The notes below the pieces were generated by a model that ran no database searches, was not told where the DNA came from, and saw only the letters and a program-made list of their open reading frames with translations. Positions 45,406-53,491 of a stretch of 64,000 nucleotides of DNA are shown here, one piece after another. The DNA lies in the NCBI RefSeq assembly GCF_002224675.1, contig NZ_NMPZ01000018.1, forward strand, positions 1 to 64,000, given 5' to 3'. A program made the position numbers and the translations under genes. The first letter of the stretch is position 1, and every line of letters starts with the position of its first letter. The stretch is from Segatella copri (GTDB lineage: Bacteria > Bacteroidota > Bacteroidia > Bacteroidales > Bacteroidaceae).

Positions 45406-46173
45406 TTAATAGCTGGCTGTACACTTGATGCCCAATGCCTCTACACGCTCCTTGATGGCATCGAGAACTTCCTTTGGTGCCTTTTCCAGCAACTTGTCTG
45501 GTGTTTCGCGGGCGATGGTATAAACCATTACCTGCTGAGGCTGGATGTCTTTCACTGCCTCCAGCCAAGGAGCTACGAAATGCTCGCTGGTATTGTCCAA
45601 ACCGTCACCTCTCAGGAACATGGTCTGGATGATGACGTGCCCCTTGAACATCTTCAGATATTTGATCACATCCTTCACGTCGTAGTTAGGCTGCTGAGGG
45701 CGGTCCAGCTTCTTGATGTAATTCATATCCACGGTATCCAGTTTCAGGATGTTGTTATCCACGAGCATCAGCGCCTCTCTCACTTCCTCCTTATATATAT
45801 AGGTGGCGTTGCTGAGTACAGATACTTGTGCTTCAGGGAAATATTTCTTGCAGAGTTCCATCGTATCTTCCACGATTCCCTTGAAGTCAGGGTGCCCCGT
45901 TGGTTCACCGTTTCCTGCGAAGGTGATGTCATCCAGAGGCTGGTTGTTGTCGTGGCGCTCTTTCAGAACCTTCTCCAATCCTTCTCTTACCTCCTCGCGG
46001 GTAGGGCGCTTCTTCTTAGGACGGAAGTCGGCGTTGAATCCGCATTCGCAATAAACGCAGTCGAATGAACAGACCTTGCCATCAGATGGCATGAGGTTGA
46101 TGCCCAGTGAAACTCCCAGACGGCGGGAGTTTACCGGACCGAATATCGGTGATGGATAAATAATCGTTGACAT
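45406..46173 (-). CDS. Radical SAM protein
   Basis: 255 aa. The cluster motif is CSFDCVYCECG (C-x3-C-x2-C, about residues 35-42), followed by GNGEPTGHPDF, the usual SAM-binding GGE-like element, and LSNATYIY. It uses a 4Fe-4S cluster to cleave S-adenosylmethionine to a radical. The N-terminus FGPVNSRRLGVSLGINL is characteristic of a Bacteroidota/archaeal Fe-S oxidoreductase group; the reaction is not known to me. Upstream minus-strand -7 box TACTTTTG at 46,267-46,274. Confidence 0.85.
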   Translation of the reverse strand: MSTIIYPSPIFGPVNSRRLGVSLGINLMPSDGKVCSFDCVYCECGFNADFRPKKKRPTREEVREGLEKVLKERHDNNQPLDDITFAGNGEPTGHPDFKGIVEDTMELCKKYFPEAQVSVLSNATYIYKEEVREALMLVDNNILKLDTVDMNYIKKLDRPQQPNYDVKDVIKYLKMFKGHVIIQTMFLRGDGLDNTSEHFVAPWLEAVKDIQPQQVMVYTIARETPDKLLEKAPKEVLDAIKERVEALGIKCTASY

Positions 46174-46357
46174 AATCTTATTCTCCTTTATCTAATCTAT
46201 TCTTTATTTTATCTTGGTAATACCTATTTTATACCAATCTTATTTACTTGTTTGTAATTTGGTGGGCAAAAGTACTAAAAAATGTTGGAATGAACAAATA
46301 AATCAACAGAAAATCGATTTATCCTTACCATTTGTCTTCTATCTCCGATAGATTGTG

Positions 46358-46365
46358 TACTTTTG
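46358..46365 (+). promoter_or_regulatory. -7 box upstream of sigma-1b
   Basis: TACTTTTG matches TAnnTTTG. A transcript from here would carry about 100 bases of leader that includes the 39-base shared element just before the sigma ATG. Confidence 0.6.
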
Positions 46366-46431
46366 CATTCCAATCCGGGGAGAATCTTGGAGATTTCGAT
46401 TCGGATTTAAAGAAAAAAACAAAAAAGTTGA

Positions 46432-46470
46432 TGTTTTGCTTAGTTTTTCGCTTGGCTCAACTGTATAGAT
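46432..46470 (+). promoter_or_regulatory. Shared leader element, copy 3
   Basis: Same 39 bases as 17,142-17,180 with one change (TTTTTCGCTTGG). The short frame starts with ATG here (MFCLVFRLAQLYR) and stops with TAG two codons before the sigma ATG, in the same frame. Confidence 0.7.
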
Positions 46471-46475
46471 AGTAT

Positions 46476-46955
46476 ATGAACAGAAAAAAGGACATAGAAC
46501 AGTTATTCCGTCAGCATTACGCGAAGATGTACAATCTGGCCAGATGCATTCTTTCGGATGATGACGAGAGCAAGGATGTGGTGAGCGAATTATTCGCCCA
46601 GATTCTTGCCGATGATGTGGTTCTGGTGCCTGGGAGTGAGGATGGTTACTTGATGCGGAGCGTACGCAACCGCTGTCTCAACCTGATAGCTCATAAGAGC
46701 GTGAAGGAAAGGGTGGCGAAGCTGCTGCTGGATGATGCCGACGTGATTCTCTCAGAAGAGACCGATGAACGGCTCGACCGGCTGATGCTTCTCATCGAAG
46801 ATCTGGAACCGCCTATCCGGCAACTCATTTTCCGTCTGCGCTATCTTCAGGAGAAATCTTATCAGGAGGTGGCTGATGAAGTGGGAGTGAGCAAGGTGAC
46901 GGTATTCAACCATCTCTCGAAGGCGATGGACTGGATTAAGAAACAATTTAAATGA
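46476..46955 (+). CDS. ECF-type sigma-70 factor (sigma-1b)
   Basis: 159 aa. Nearly identical to sigma-1a (17,186) from residue 58 to the end, including all of region 4 (SYQEVADEVGVSK, VTVFNHLSKAM), so it should recognise the same promoter. The N-terminal third is more different (MNRKKDIEQLFRQHYAKM), which suggests partial gene conversion. It overlaps its anti-sigma gene by four bases and has the shared leader element. Confidence 0.92.
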   Translation: MNRKKDIEQLFRQHYAKMYNLARCILSDDDESKDVVSELFAQILADDVVLVPGSEDGYLMRSVRNRCLNLIAHKSVKERVAKLLLDDADVILSEETDERLDRLMLLIEDLEPPIRQLIFRLRYLQEKSYQEVADEVGVSKVTVFNHLSKAMDWIKKQFK

Positions 46956-47659
46956 GCAAGACAATGACAAACATGAGTAAAGAAGAAAAGCGGATGATGC
47001 TCTTTGATATGCAGGAGCATCCCGAGAAATATACCGACGAGCAGGTGGAGCACCTGCTTGCCGATGAGGAAGTGAAGGAGTTCTTCCATGAACTGGCGAT
47101 GGCGAGAATGGCTGGCAAGAAAGCCAATCCGAAGGAGGTGGATGTGGATGGGGCTTGGAAGGAGTTTGTTCAGGCACATCACGAGGATAAGTTGGCGATA
47201 GATGCCGGCAAATCCAAGGGCGCTTATCGCAACCGGATGAAGATTGCCGCATCCATCGTTGGCATCATCTTCCTTTCGGGGGTAGCCTTGGCTGCGATTC
47301 ACAATGGCTGGTTGGGATTCCCGGCTTCTGATCAGACAGCGGATAACAAGGCTGCGACAGAACAACTGGCAACAACCCAGGCGGTGCCGAATGACAGTCT
47401 TCGTGCTGCAACAGTAGAGAACAAGGATTCTCTTGATATGAAACCCGTGGTGTTTGATGATGCTGAATTGGGAACCATTCTGGCTCAGTTATCCGGTTTC
47501 TATCATGTCAAGGTGGAGTATGTGGATGCCGGTGCCCAGCACATCCGTCTCTTCTTCAACTGGAACAAGACGAAGACTTTGGAGCAGAACCTGGAGATTT
47601 TGAATGCTTTCGACCGCATACAGATAGAGTATATTGACGGAACATTGATGGTGAAATAA
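46952..47659 (+). CDS. Anti-sigma factor, DUF4974 (for sigma-1b)
   Basis: 235 aa. Same layout as the protein at 17,662: helical cytoplasmic region (1-95; DMQEHPEKYTDEQVEHLL), transmembrane helix about 98-116 (AASIVGIIFLSGVALAAI), linker, DUF4974 about 165-235 (PVVFDDAELGTILAQLSGFY). The cytoplasmic part differs from its paralog mostly in residues 65-95. Seventeen bases separate it from the barrel gene. Confidence 0.85.
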   Translation: MSKTMTNMSKEEKRMMLFDMQEHPEKYTDEQVEHLLADEEVKEFFHELAMARMAGKKANPKEVDVDGAWKEFVQAHHEDKLAIDAGKSKGAYRNRMKIAASIVGIIFLSGVALAAIHNGWLGFPASDQTADNKAATEQLATTQAVPNDSLRAATVENKDSLDMKPVVFDDAELGTILAQLSGFYHVKVEYVDAGAQHIRLFFNWNKTKTLEQNLEILNAFDRIQIEYIDGTLMVK

Positions 47660-47676
47660 GATAGGAGGATATATTT

Positions 47677-50259
47677 ATGAGAGATTTTTGGAAACCAATG
47701 CCCGTTAGCGGCAAGCTTATCAGAGAGTTTCTTCTTCTCTTCCTGCTGTTTGGGGTTCAGCAGTCTTATGCCCAGCGCATCACCCGACAATATAATAATG
47801 TGTCGTTCTCTGCGGCGTTGAAGGATTTGAACGCCCGCCAGCATAAGTACACCATCAACTTTGTGTATGATGAACTGGAGGATTTCAGGGTGACCAAGAG
47901 CATCAGAAACCAGAGCGTTCTCGATGCCATCATGCAGCTGATAGGATTCTATCCCATCAGAATGACGCAGGTGGAGGATAATATCATGGTGGAGTGTACG
48001 CAGAAGACAACCCTTCGTTATAAGGGACGTATTATAGATGAGAGTGGCAATGCTGCCGAATATGCAAATATAACCTTGTTGTCGCCCATAGATTCCACAA
48101 TAGTAGGACATGGTGTGAGCAATGAGAATGGAAGTTTTGTCATTCCTTGTAATTCCCGGAAAGTCTTAGCCCGTATCACATACGTTGGTTATAAGACAAT
48201 CAGCCGTATATACAGCAATCCGGAAATGGGAATCATCACATTGCAGCCCGAAACGATGATTATCAAGGGAGTTGTAGTGAAGGGTGAAAGGCCTCAGTAT
48301 AAAATGTCGCCTGGAGGAGTGGAGGTTGCCGTAGAGCATACCTTGCTTTCTAAGATGGCAAACACTTTTGATGTCCTGAATCTGTTGCCCCGTGTCTCTG
48401 TTGATGGACAAAAGATATCCGTGTTTGGTAAAGGCACACCGATTGTTTTTATCAACAACAAGCGTGTGAATGACAATAATGAGATTGTAAACATCACTCC
48501 CGACAACATTAAGTCGATTTCGGTGATAACAAGTCCTGGAGCAGAATATGATGCCGAGGTAGAATCGGTAATTCGTATCCGCACCAAAGAGCGGCGTGCC
48601 AATGGGTTCAGCTTGCGTGCGGATGCTTACGGTAAATACAATAAATGGATGTCGGATTACGAGCTTATCAGCACCCGGTATCAGACCAAGAAATTTGAGA
48701 TAGCCAATAGCTTATGGACGCAGGGCTATCATATTGGCGAGGATAATCACCTGAACACAGATATCAATTTGCCCGACAAGCATTATCACAACGACCAGCA
48801 TTTTAATTCGGATACCAAACACCGCTTCTTGTCGGAATATCTCTCGGCCGACTATTCACTCAACGACAGCAATTCTATTGGTGGCTCTTATCGCTACTAT
48901 GGCATGTTGAATGGCAGGACGAATAGTGCAAGCCAACAGGATGTGTTTCTGAACGGTGTGGCACAGGGAAGCATTGGGCAGAATGAGGTTGCAAAGCCTC
49001 ACCTTAGTTCACATGAGGCAGAAATCTATTATGTGGGAAAGATAGGACAGGTAGGCATCGATTTCAATGGCACATACTATACGGTCAATAATAGACGTAA
49101 TGACGAGAGTATTGAAAGCAGCAAGGAGTTGGGCAATCAGGAGGTACACTCAAGCAATCGTCAGAATAGCGATATGTGGGCAGGCAAGTTGGTTGTGAAT
49201 ATTCCTCTGTGGAAAGGAAATGTTTCTGTAGGAACAGAGCTGTCGAAGACCGACTCTCATGGAACGTTCCTGAATGAAGAGCAGTTGGTGCCATCCACAG
49301 AGACGGATATCCATGAAAGAAATGTTGCTGGCTTTGCACAATATGAACTGCCCCTCAGCAAGTGGACCATTGGTCTTGGTGTGCGTTACGAGAATATCAT
49401 TCGCGACTATTTCTCTGGTGGAGTCAAGCAGGATGATGTGAGCAGAAGATACAGCAACTTCTTTCCTAACCTCAGCTTATCATGGAACAAAGGTAATTGG
49501 AATTGGCAGTTGAATGTCAACGAGAAAATAAATCGTCCAAGTTATCGACAGTTAGGCAACTTCATGCAGTTTGACAACCGTTTCCTTTATGAAGGCGGAA
49601 ATCCTACCTTGCAACCGGAGAAGGTGTTCAATGTTGAGGCAATGATGACATATAAGTGGCTGAATGTTTCCGCAGGTTATAAATATCTGAAGGATGTGAT
49701 AGAGTGGACCAAGTATATCTATCCTGGAAAGGAATTTGCTTATAGTACGTCGTTGAATTTCGACCATAAGCAGCTGCTTTATGCTTCTGTCCATGTTTCG
49801 CCAAAGCTTGGCATCTTCCGTCCTAGGTGGGGATTCTATTATAAACAGCAGTTCTTCGATACCAGGAAGTATGGTGCCAGCAAGGCATTAAGCAGACCTT
49901 TGCTGTTGTGCTTGCTCGACAATAATTTCGCTCTTTCAGAAACCATGAACGCGGCTATCAGCCTGAATGCAGAAACCCCCAATGCAGATGGATTTCTTAT
50001 GATGAAGAGTAATTACAGCGTCGATCTGCGGTTCGACAAGTCGTTTGCCAATCGCACATGGATCATTTATCTTTCTGCAAATGACATCTTCAAGACTACA
50101 AAGGAACGTTGGACGATGTATGGACAGGGTTCGGGTACCATGAAAGACTGCTACAACTATACTCGTAGCATCTCTTTGCAGGTTACGTATAATTTCAATG
50201 CCAAGCGCAGTAAGTACAAGGGTACTGGAGCCGGTAATGAAGAAAGGAGCCGCTTGTAG
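47677..50259 (+). CDS. STN-domain outer-membrane beta-barrel 6
   Basis: 860 aa. Long signal region (mature start near residue 29, SYAQ); STN about 30-105 nearly identical to barrels 7 and 9; then the regulatory-like domain (LRYKGRIIDESGNAAEYANI) is of a different type. The switch occurs right after the codons for ECTQKT (about 48,006). Plug VFGKGTPIVFINNKRV, VITSPGAEYDAE; barrel; tail SKYKGTGAG...RSRL. Third gene of the sigma-1b operon. It is direct evidence of module exchange at the STN boundary. Ligand unknown. Confidence 0.87.
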   Translation: MRDFWKPMPVSGKLIREFLLLFLLFGVQQSYAQRITRQYNNVSFSAALKDLNARQHKYTINFVYDELEDFRVTKSIRNQSVLDAIMQLIGFYPIRMTQVEDNIMVECTQKTTLRYKGRIIDESGNAAEYANITLLSPIDSTIVGHGVSNENGSFVIPCNSRKVLARITYVGYKTISRIYSNPEMGIITLQPETMIIKGVVVKGERPQYKMSPGGVEVAVEHTLLSKMANTFDVLNLLPRVSVDGQKISVFGKGTPIVFINNKRVNDNNEIVNITPDNIKSISVITSPGAEYDAEVESVIRIRTKERRANGFSLRADAYGKYNKWMSDYELISTRYQTKKFEIANSLWTQGYHIGEDNHLNTDINLPDKHYHNDQHFNSDTKHRFLSEYLSADYSLNDSNSIGGSYRYYGMLNGRTNSASQQDVFLNGVAQGSIGQNEVAKPHLSSHEAEIYYVGKIGQVGIDFNGTYYTVNNRRNDESIESSKELGNQEVHSSNRQNSDMWAGKLVVNIPLWKGNVSVGTELSKTDSHGTFLNEEQLVPSTETDIHERNVAGFAQYELPLSKWTIGLGVRYENIIRDYFSGGVKQDDVSRRYSNFFPNLSLSWNKGNWNWQLNVNEKINRPSYRQLGNFMQFDNRFLYEGGNPTLQPEKVFNVEAMMTYKWLNVSAGYKYLKDVIEWTKYIYPGKEFAYSTSLNFDHKQLLYASVHVSPKLGIFRPRWGFYYKQQFFDTRKYGASKALSRPLLLCLLDNNFALSETMNAAISLNAETPNADGFLMMKSNYSVDLRFDKSFANRTWIIYLSANDIFKTTKERWTMYGQGSGTMKDCYNYTRSISLQVTYNFNAKRSKYKGTGAGNEERSRL

Positions 50260-50305
50260 CTCTTGTTAGGAAGAAACTCTCTTAATACAACAATGAATAT
50301 ATGAA

Positions 50306-50362
50306 AATCGGTCAAGCGAAAGCAAAACCATATTGGTTTGCTCTTTGCTTGACCGATTAAAA
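50306..50362 (+). terminator. Repeated terminator hairpin, copy 1
   Basis: AATCGGTCAAGC ... GCTTGACCGATT, a stem of about 20 pairs with small mismatches and the loop region ACCATATTGGT, then an AAAATTTT tract. The same about 52-base element occurs at 53,305, 55,811 and 60,686, each time after a barrel or barrel-linked gene. Confidence 0.75.
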
Positions 50363-50696
50363 TTTTGTCTTGTGATGGAATCTTTACAGGTGTGGCGTGA
50401 GCCAAAAAAGCCTTTAAGGAGATTTGTTCTTTCCCTTAAGGAAAAATATTTTTTTCCTTAAGGATATTTTTATTTTTCCTTAAGGGAAAATTTTAAATCT
50501 CGTTATGCCCCGTTTTTCTAGCATTTCAGGCGAATATGTATTTCCTGGAATATTGTTTACATAGATATGTCTTTTATCTCTGTTACTTCCTCTTTTTGGA
50601 GGTTGAAATAAGTATATTAACGAAATAAAAAGGCAGAAGTTTAGCATATCTCTATTTGTTTTTGTACCTTTGCATAGGTTTTTCGAAAATAATCTA
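50363..50696. other. Intergenic stretch with promoter of barrel 7
   Basis: AT-rich. A cluster of TTCCTTAAGG-type short repeats (about 50,428-50,488: CTTAAGGAAAAATATTTTTTTCCTTAAGG and similar, described by its CCTTAAGG units) forms several small palindromes. TACCTTTG at 50,665-50,672 is the likely -7 box. No gene seen. Confidence 0.5.
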
Positions 50697-50735
50697 TGTT
50701 TTGCTTAGTTTTTTGCTTGGCTCAACTGTATAGAT
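50697..50735 (+). promoter_or_regulatory. Shared leader element, copy 4
   Basis: Identical to copy 1 over 39 bases; the short frame MFCLVFCLAQLYR begins with ATG at 50,696 and ends TAA. The preceding 20 bases (AGGTTTTTCGAAAATAATCT) are shared with copy 5. It lies 27 bases before barrel 7. Confidence 0.7.
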
Positions 50736-50762
50736 AATAAGTAACAGAAAAAAGAAAGACTG

Positions 50763-53264
50763 ATGTATATGAAAAAATGGATTATGATTTGTGCTTGTGT
50801 GGCTGTTTTTCAAACCGCATTAGCCCAGCGCATCACCCGACAATATAATAATGTGTCGTTCTCTGCAGCGTTGAAGGATTTGAATGCCCGCCAGCATAAG
50901 TACACCATCAACTTCGTGTATGATGAACTGGAGGATTTCAGGGTAACCAAGAGCATCAGGAACCAGAGCGTTCCCGATGCCATCATGCAGCTGATTGGAT
51001 TCTATCCCATCAGAATGACGCAGGTGGAGGATAATATCATGGTGGAGTGTACGCAGAAGACTCCCACCAAGATGATAGGCCGCATCATCGACAATAAGAA
51101 ACGCCCTGTTGATTTCGCCAATGTAGCCCTGCTGAATGTTAGGGACTCTTCATTGATAAATGGCGGCGTGACGAATGAGAATGGCCAGTTCGTGATTCCC
51201 TGCGAAGCCACAAAGGCGATAGTTAGAGTAAGTTGTGTGGGCTATCATACGGCTGTAGATACTTATAATACTGGTAAAATCGGGACGATAACATTGAAGG
51301 AGGCAACGATGAACCTGCAGAAGGTGGTTGTGAAAGCCGAAAGAGGACATGTCGTCAAGAAGAAGGGAAATGTCAAGACCTTCTTTTTCAGTCACCATGC
51401 CAATGAAACCAAGGATATTTATACAGCCTTGACAGAAGTCCCAGATCTGCGTATTGATCCGACGATGAAAACCATCAGTCTTGCCAAAGGTGGTGCGCCA
51501 TTGGTCTTGATAGATGGTATTCCCAAATCTCACTCCTTGGCAAGTATCTCACCAGCTATGATCGACAAGGTGGAAGTTTCAAACAGCGTTCCTTTGGAAT
51601 ATATGGGACAGGGATATTCTGGTGTAGTCAATATCATAACCAAAAAGCATAAGGAAGCGAGCAGATACTTCAACATGGGAGTTTTGTCTCATCCCGTCGT
51701 GGCTTTTGGTTCGGCTGATGCAAACTTCTCCTACGATAAAAGCAGATTTTCTATCTACTCCGGATTGACCGGTTTCGCCTTTTTGGATAATAAGTCGAAG
51801 ACAACAGATGCATTAACCGTGTCTGGCAAGAATCAAAATACAGAAACCGAACGAACCAATTATTATAAAGATTGGAAAGCCATGGTAGGAGGAGATTACC
51901 GGTGGACAGACAAATCGGTCTCTTCCTTAGGCTTTGTATTTGAACTGATTCCTCAAAACTCGTTCGATACAGGTAAGATTGAATATTCATCAGAAGATGA
52001 CTTGCTCGGAAATAATATTTTGGATTATCATCGTAAATATGATGATGACTTATACAAGTATCAAATGAATTTGTATCATAAATCTTCATTCGGCAAAGCA
52101 TCTTCCTTGACATTCCATTTTAGTGGCATCTATTCCTACAATACAAATACCACTAAGCGTCAGGAGAATCAAACCGAATATCTTTACTCTGCTAAGTATA
52201 GACAAAAAGAAGTGAATGGTGGACTGGATTATGCCTTTCCATGGGTTGCAGCTAATTGGAAGATAGGAGCCAATTCCGTATTCCTGTGGCACAACATCCA
52301 GTCGCAGGCTGACCATACTCTGTCAAAATATAATGAGTGCAACAATTATGGCTATCTTGAGGTAGAAAAGAACATGGGGAATCTTGATGTTTCTGCTTCC
52401 TCGGGAATAAACATCGCGTATAGGAGTATGGGGAACGACCATTTCAGTTTTGTCAATTGGCATCCGATCTTAGACTTGTCATATCATATGGGAACCAATC
52501 ACAATTTGGAATTCTCTTATGAATATGCAAGTTCGAATCCGGAGATAGACCAGTTGTGTGATGTAAACTCTGCCACTAATCCTCTGTTTGTGAATGTAGG
52601 AGATAAGAACATCAAACCGGCATATACTCATGATTTGCAATTGGATTACACAGCCAATATTAAGTCTCTGTACATAGATGTTTTTGCTCAATATGAGAAT
52701 ATCCGACAGCGCATAGCCCAGTATAGCAAGGTGAATATGCAGCAAGTGGTGATGTCTTACTATAACGATAAGAACAGCTACAATCTGTATAACTGTGGCG
52801 CAACTGTCCGATATATGATTCCTCACTTTGTCTTATTGGGGATGATACAACAGAATTGGGTGAAATGTGCAGGCTATTCTGATAACTATCTCTACGGGAT
52901 GCTGCAGGGACAATATTACAATGATAGAGTCAATGTCAATTTAATGTTTGATACGAATGAGGTAAAGAATTCAACGCCAGAGGCAAGGTATAAGACTTCT
53001 CCGGAATCTCAGTTGACTATATCCTATTCCATATCGAAAAGCTTTGATATCAGTCTCGGAATGCGTTATCTGTTCACCCATAAGCATATATGGAATACCG
53101 TACAGACTGCGCAAGTCCAGGAATCCTATTGCAACAACTTCAGTACAAGACAGAATCTGGTGATGTTGGGTTTCAGATATAACTTTAATGGGCAGGACAA
53201 AAAGAATCATAGCGACCAGGTTTTCAAGTCTGCCAATTCAAAGAGTTTTATCAAGGATTATTGA
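50763..53264 (+). CDS. STN-domain outer-membrane beta-barrel 7
   Basis: 833 aa; ATG 50,763 or the ATG two codons on (MYMKKW). Signal peptide ends TALAQ; STN about 23-98 and regulatory-like domain about 105-177 are practically the same as in barrel 9. After NLQKVVVKAER the sequences part: plug (about 195-300) lacks the NPGAEYDA motif and has NSVPLEYMGQGYSG instead; barrel; it ends SFIKDY with no KYKGTGAG tail. No own sigma/anti-sigma; it carries the shared leader. Ligand unknown. Confidence 0.86.
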   Translation: MYMKKWIMICACVAVFQTALAQRITRQYNNVSFSAALKDLNARQHKYTINFVYDELEDFRVTKSIRNQSVPDAIMQLIGFYPIRMTQVEDNIMVECTQKTPTKMIGRIIDNKKRPVDFANVALLNVRDSSLINGGVTNENGQFVIPCEATKAIVRVSCVGYHTAVDTYNTGKIGTITLKEATMNLQKVVVKAERGHVVKKKGNVKTFFFSHHANETKDIYTALTEVPDLRIDPTMKTISLAKGGAPLVLIDGIPKSHSLASISPAMIDKVEVSNSVPLEYMGQGYSGVVNIITKKHKEASRYFNMGVLSHPVVAFGSADANFSYDKSRFSIYSGLTGFAFLDNKSKTTDALTVSGKNQNTETERTNYYKDWKAMVGGDYRWTDKSVSSLGFVFELIPQNSFDTGKIEYSSEDDLLGNNILDYHRKYDDDLYKYQMNLYHKSSFGKASSLTFHFSGIYSYNTNTTKRQENQTEYLYSAKYRQKEVNGGLDYAFPWVAANWKIGANSVFLWHNIQSQADHTLSKYNECNNYGYLEVEKNMGNLDVSASSGINIAYRSMGNDHFSFVNWHPILDLSYHMGTNHNLEFSYEYASSNPEIDQLCDVNSATNPLFVNVGDKNIKPAYTHDLQLDYTANIKSLYIDVFAQYENIRQRIAQYSKVNMQQVVMSYYNDKNSYNLYNCGATVRYMIPHFVLLGMIQQNWVKCAGYSDNYLYGMLQGQYYNDRVNVNLMFDTNEVKNSTPEARYKTSPESQLTISYSISKSFDISLGMRYLFTHKHIWNTVQTAQVQESYCNNFSTRQNLVMLGFRYNFNGQDKKNHSDQVFKSANSKSFIKDY

Positions 53265-53304
53265 TGGTTCATTGAGTCCACTTGAAAAAGTTGTCTAGGT
53301 TTGA

Positions 53305-53362
53305 AATCGGTCAAGCGAAGGCAAAACCATATTGGTTTGCTCTTTGCTTGACCGATGTTTTT
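53305..53362 (+). terminator. Repeated terminator hairpin, copy 2
   Basis: AATCGGTCAAGCGAAGGCAA ... TTTGCTTGACCGAT followed by a T run; 40 bases after barrel 7. Confidence 0.78.
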
Positions 53363-53446
53363 TATTAAGCCCCTTTGTTGTTTTGTTATATTTTAATTAA
53401 ATATGGTTAAATTCTGTCGTTTTGTTGTGTTGTTGCTTTTTTTTTG

Positions 53447-53454
53447 TACTTTTG
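53447..53454 (+). promoter_or_regulatory. -7 box for barrel 8
   Basis: TACTTTTG matches TAnnTTTG, 37 bases before the ATG at 53,492. The shared leader element is absent. Confidence 0.6.
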
Positions 53455-53491
53455 TAAGCGAAATATAAGGTTTTACTAACTCGAAAGAAAT

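Noticed and set aside
44554..46068. A 504-codon plus-strand frame
   Set aside because: It runs antisense to two well-supported genes (pyridoxal-kinase-like and radical SAM) and its residue composition fits a shadow of their codon bias.
50420..50500. Strong terminator in the CCTTAAGG-rich stretch
   Set aside because: Several short overlapping palindromes but no single stable stem followed by T; kept only as a remark in the intergenic entry.
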